Shown here: piece by piece, positions 63,416-64,000 of the stretch
Layout of the letters: the number at the start of each line of letters is the position of its first letter
Numbering within the stretch: position 1 is the stretch's first letter
Assembly: GCF_029906345.1 (NCBI RefSeq)
Contig: NZ_JARYGY010000004.1
Coordinates: forward strand, 372,001 to 436,000
DNA from: Aquimarina mycalae
GTDB lineage: Bacteria > Bacteroidota > Bacteroidia > Flavobacteriales > Flavobacteriaceae
Direction of reading: 5' to 3'
DNA: 64,000 nt
Notes under the pieces: model-generated
Told to the model about the DNA's origin: nothing
The model's database searches: none
The model's input: only the letters and a program-made list of their open reading frames with translations
Program-made: the position numbers and the translations under genes

Positions 63416-63584
63416 AAGGATAAGACAAAATTTTAGATCATTTTGAAAGCGGATCTTATTATACCATTGATATGTATGCATACAAAAAAACATAAGAAGA
63501 AATAGTTGGCGAAACCTTGGTGTTTTTTTTGAATATTAGTGTTGTATACATTGAATATTGGTGCTTAGATATAATTACTGAATA

Positions 63585-64000
63585 ATGAGAATTGAACAAC
63601 TTACTTTTACTAGGTTTTTAGCAGCATTTTTTGTAGTTGTTTTTCATTATGGAAGAAATGTTTATCCCTTTAATGTTGAAGTCCTAAAACCTGTATTATT
63701 AAGGGGGAACTTGGGTGTTTCCTATTTTTTTGTTTTATCTGGTTTTGTTTTGATTTTGGCATATTACGAAAGGGGAAATTTTTTTGGAGTACAACAATTT
63801 TATATCAATAGGATTGCTAGATTGTTACCAACAGTATATTTGGCGTTATTCTTATATATCTTTTATGAAACAATATTAATTGGGAATAAGATTCAGTTAG
63901 ACGAGTTTGTTATTAATTTTTTATTTATACAATCATGGTTTCCTAGTTTAGCTTTATCATTAAATTCACCAGCTTGGTCACTTTCTGTAGAATTTCTCTT
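63585..64000 (+). CDS. Acyltransferase-3 family protein (3' end outside window)
   Basis: 138 codons are visible before the right edge. The start, MRIEQLTFTRFLAAFFVVVF, continues into HYGRNVYPF; R-F-x-A-A and the following His are the conserved catalytic and membrane elements of the acyltransferase-3 (OafA-like) family. GNLGVSYFFVLSGFVLILAY matches the second conserved motif (GVxxFFVLSGF). FYINRIARLLPTVYLAL has the conserved Arg-x-x-R-x-x-P. PAWSLSVEF is the third motif (WSLxxExx), right at the edge. The product would be a 10-11-helix membrane protein that adds an acetyl or similar group to the glycan. It follows a 169-bp gap in which I see nothing else. Confidence 0.92.
   Translation, partial: MRIEQLTFTRFLAAFFVVVFHYGRNVYPFNVEVLKPVLLRGNLGVSYFFVLSGFVLILAYYERGNFFGVQQFYINRIARLLPTVYLALFLYIFYETILIGNKIQLDEFVINFLFIQSWFPSLALSLNSPAWSLSVEFL

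Noticed and set aside
1..64000. tRNA, rRNA, insertion sequences or prophage genes
   Set aside because: I saw no cloverleaf, ribosomal segment, transposase, integrase or terminal inverted repeat anywhere in the window.

Overview
The window is low-GC DNA from a member of the Bacteroidota, almost certainly a marine Flavobacteriaceae (an Aquimarina-like organism is my guess). The evidence is a gliding-motility spr operon, type IX secretion (T9SS) C-terminal sorting domains of both type A and type B, PorP/SprF-family proteins, Bacteroidota-type -7 promoter elements (TAnnTTTG), weak A-rich ribosome binding sites and many small flavobacterial lipoproteins.

Region 1 (1-1.4 kb): the end of a SAM methyltransferase that runs in from the left, then an OmpH/Skp-like lipoprotein. 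Region 2 (1.6-30.6 kb): a gliding/adhesin locus. A stand-alone SprC-like gene has an apparent frameshift in its last codons. It is followed by a four-gene operon in the order known from Flavobacterium johnsoniae as sprCDBF: a SprC-like Ig-repeat protein; a SprD-like protein with a PorP/SprF barrel, a long helical rod built of 38 hexapeptides and two SPOR-like domains; a 4875-residue SprB adhesin of about 40 Cys-containing modules ending in a type B sorting domain; and SprF. Behind the operon terminator lies a shorter SprB paralogue. It starts like SprB but ends in a type A sorting domain, and a single in-frame TAA interrupts it.

Region 3 (30.6-37.1 kb): housekeeping genes. These are a DoxX-like membrane protein and holB (minus strand), pgk, an MltD-type lytic transglycosylase, a small CHU_C-like lipoprotein and a DUF4837 lipoprotein. 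Region 4 (37.2-44.5 kb): an accessory island bounded by a 30-bp exact direct repeat that lies in a terminator hairpin. It holds a large mosaic lipoprotein with an effector-like layout, six tandem secreted lipocalin-like paralogues separated by near-identical spacers, and two small exported proteins of unknown role. Each spacer carries a hairpin related to the terminator at the island edge. This is the most unusual part of the window.

Region 5 (44.6-53.7 kb): an MG2/TonB-plug protein, the RNA-binding protein Tex, tatA (minus strand), an M23 peptidase, a GH3-family protein and a DUF6909-like protein. Region 6 (53.7 kb to the right edge): a surface polysaccharide locus. It has two Wzz-like chain-length proteins, rfbBACD for dTDP-L-rhamnose, an FrhB-like iron-sulfur protein, a Wzx flippase, a polysaccharide pyruvyltransferase-family protein and the start of an acyltransferase-3 gene cut by the window edge.

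The gliding genes, polysaccharide genes and T9SS substrates together describe a cell-surface-centred segment. All family names come from reading motifs and from memory; no database search was possible.
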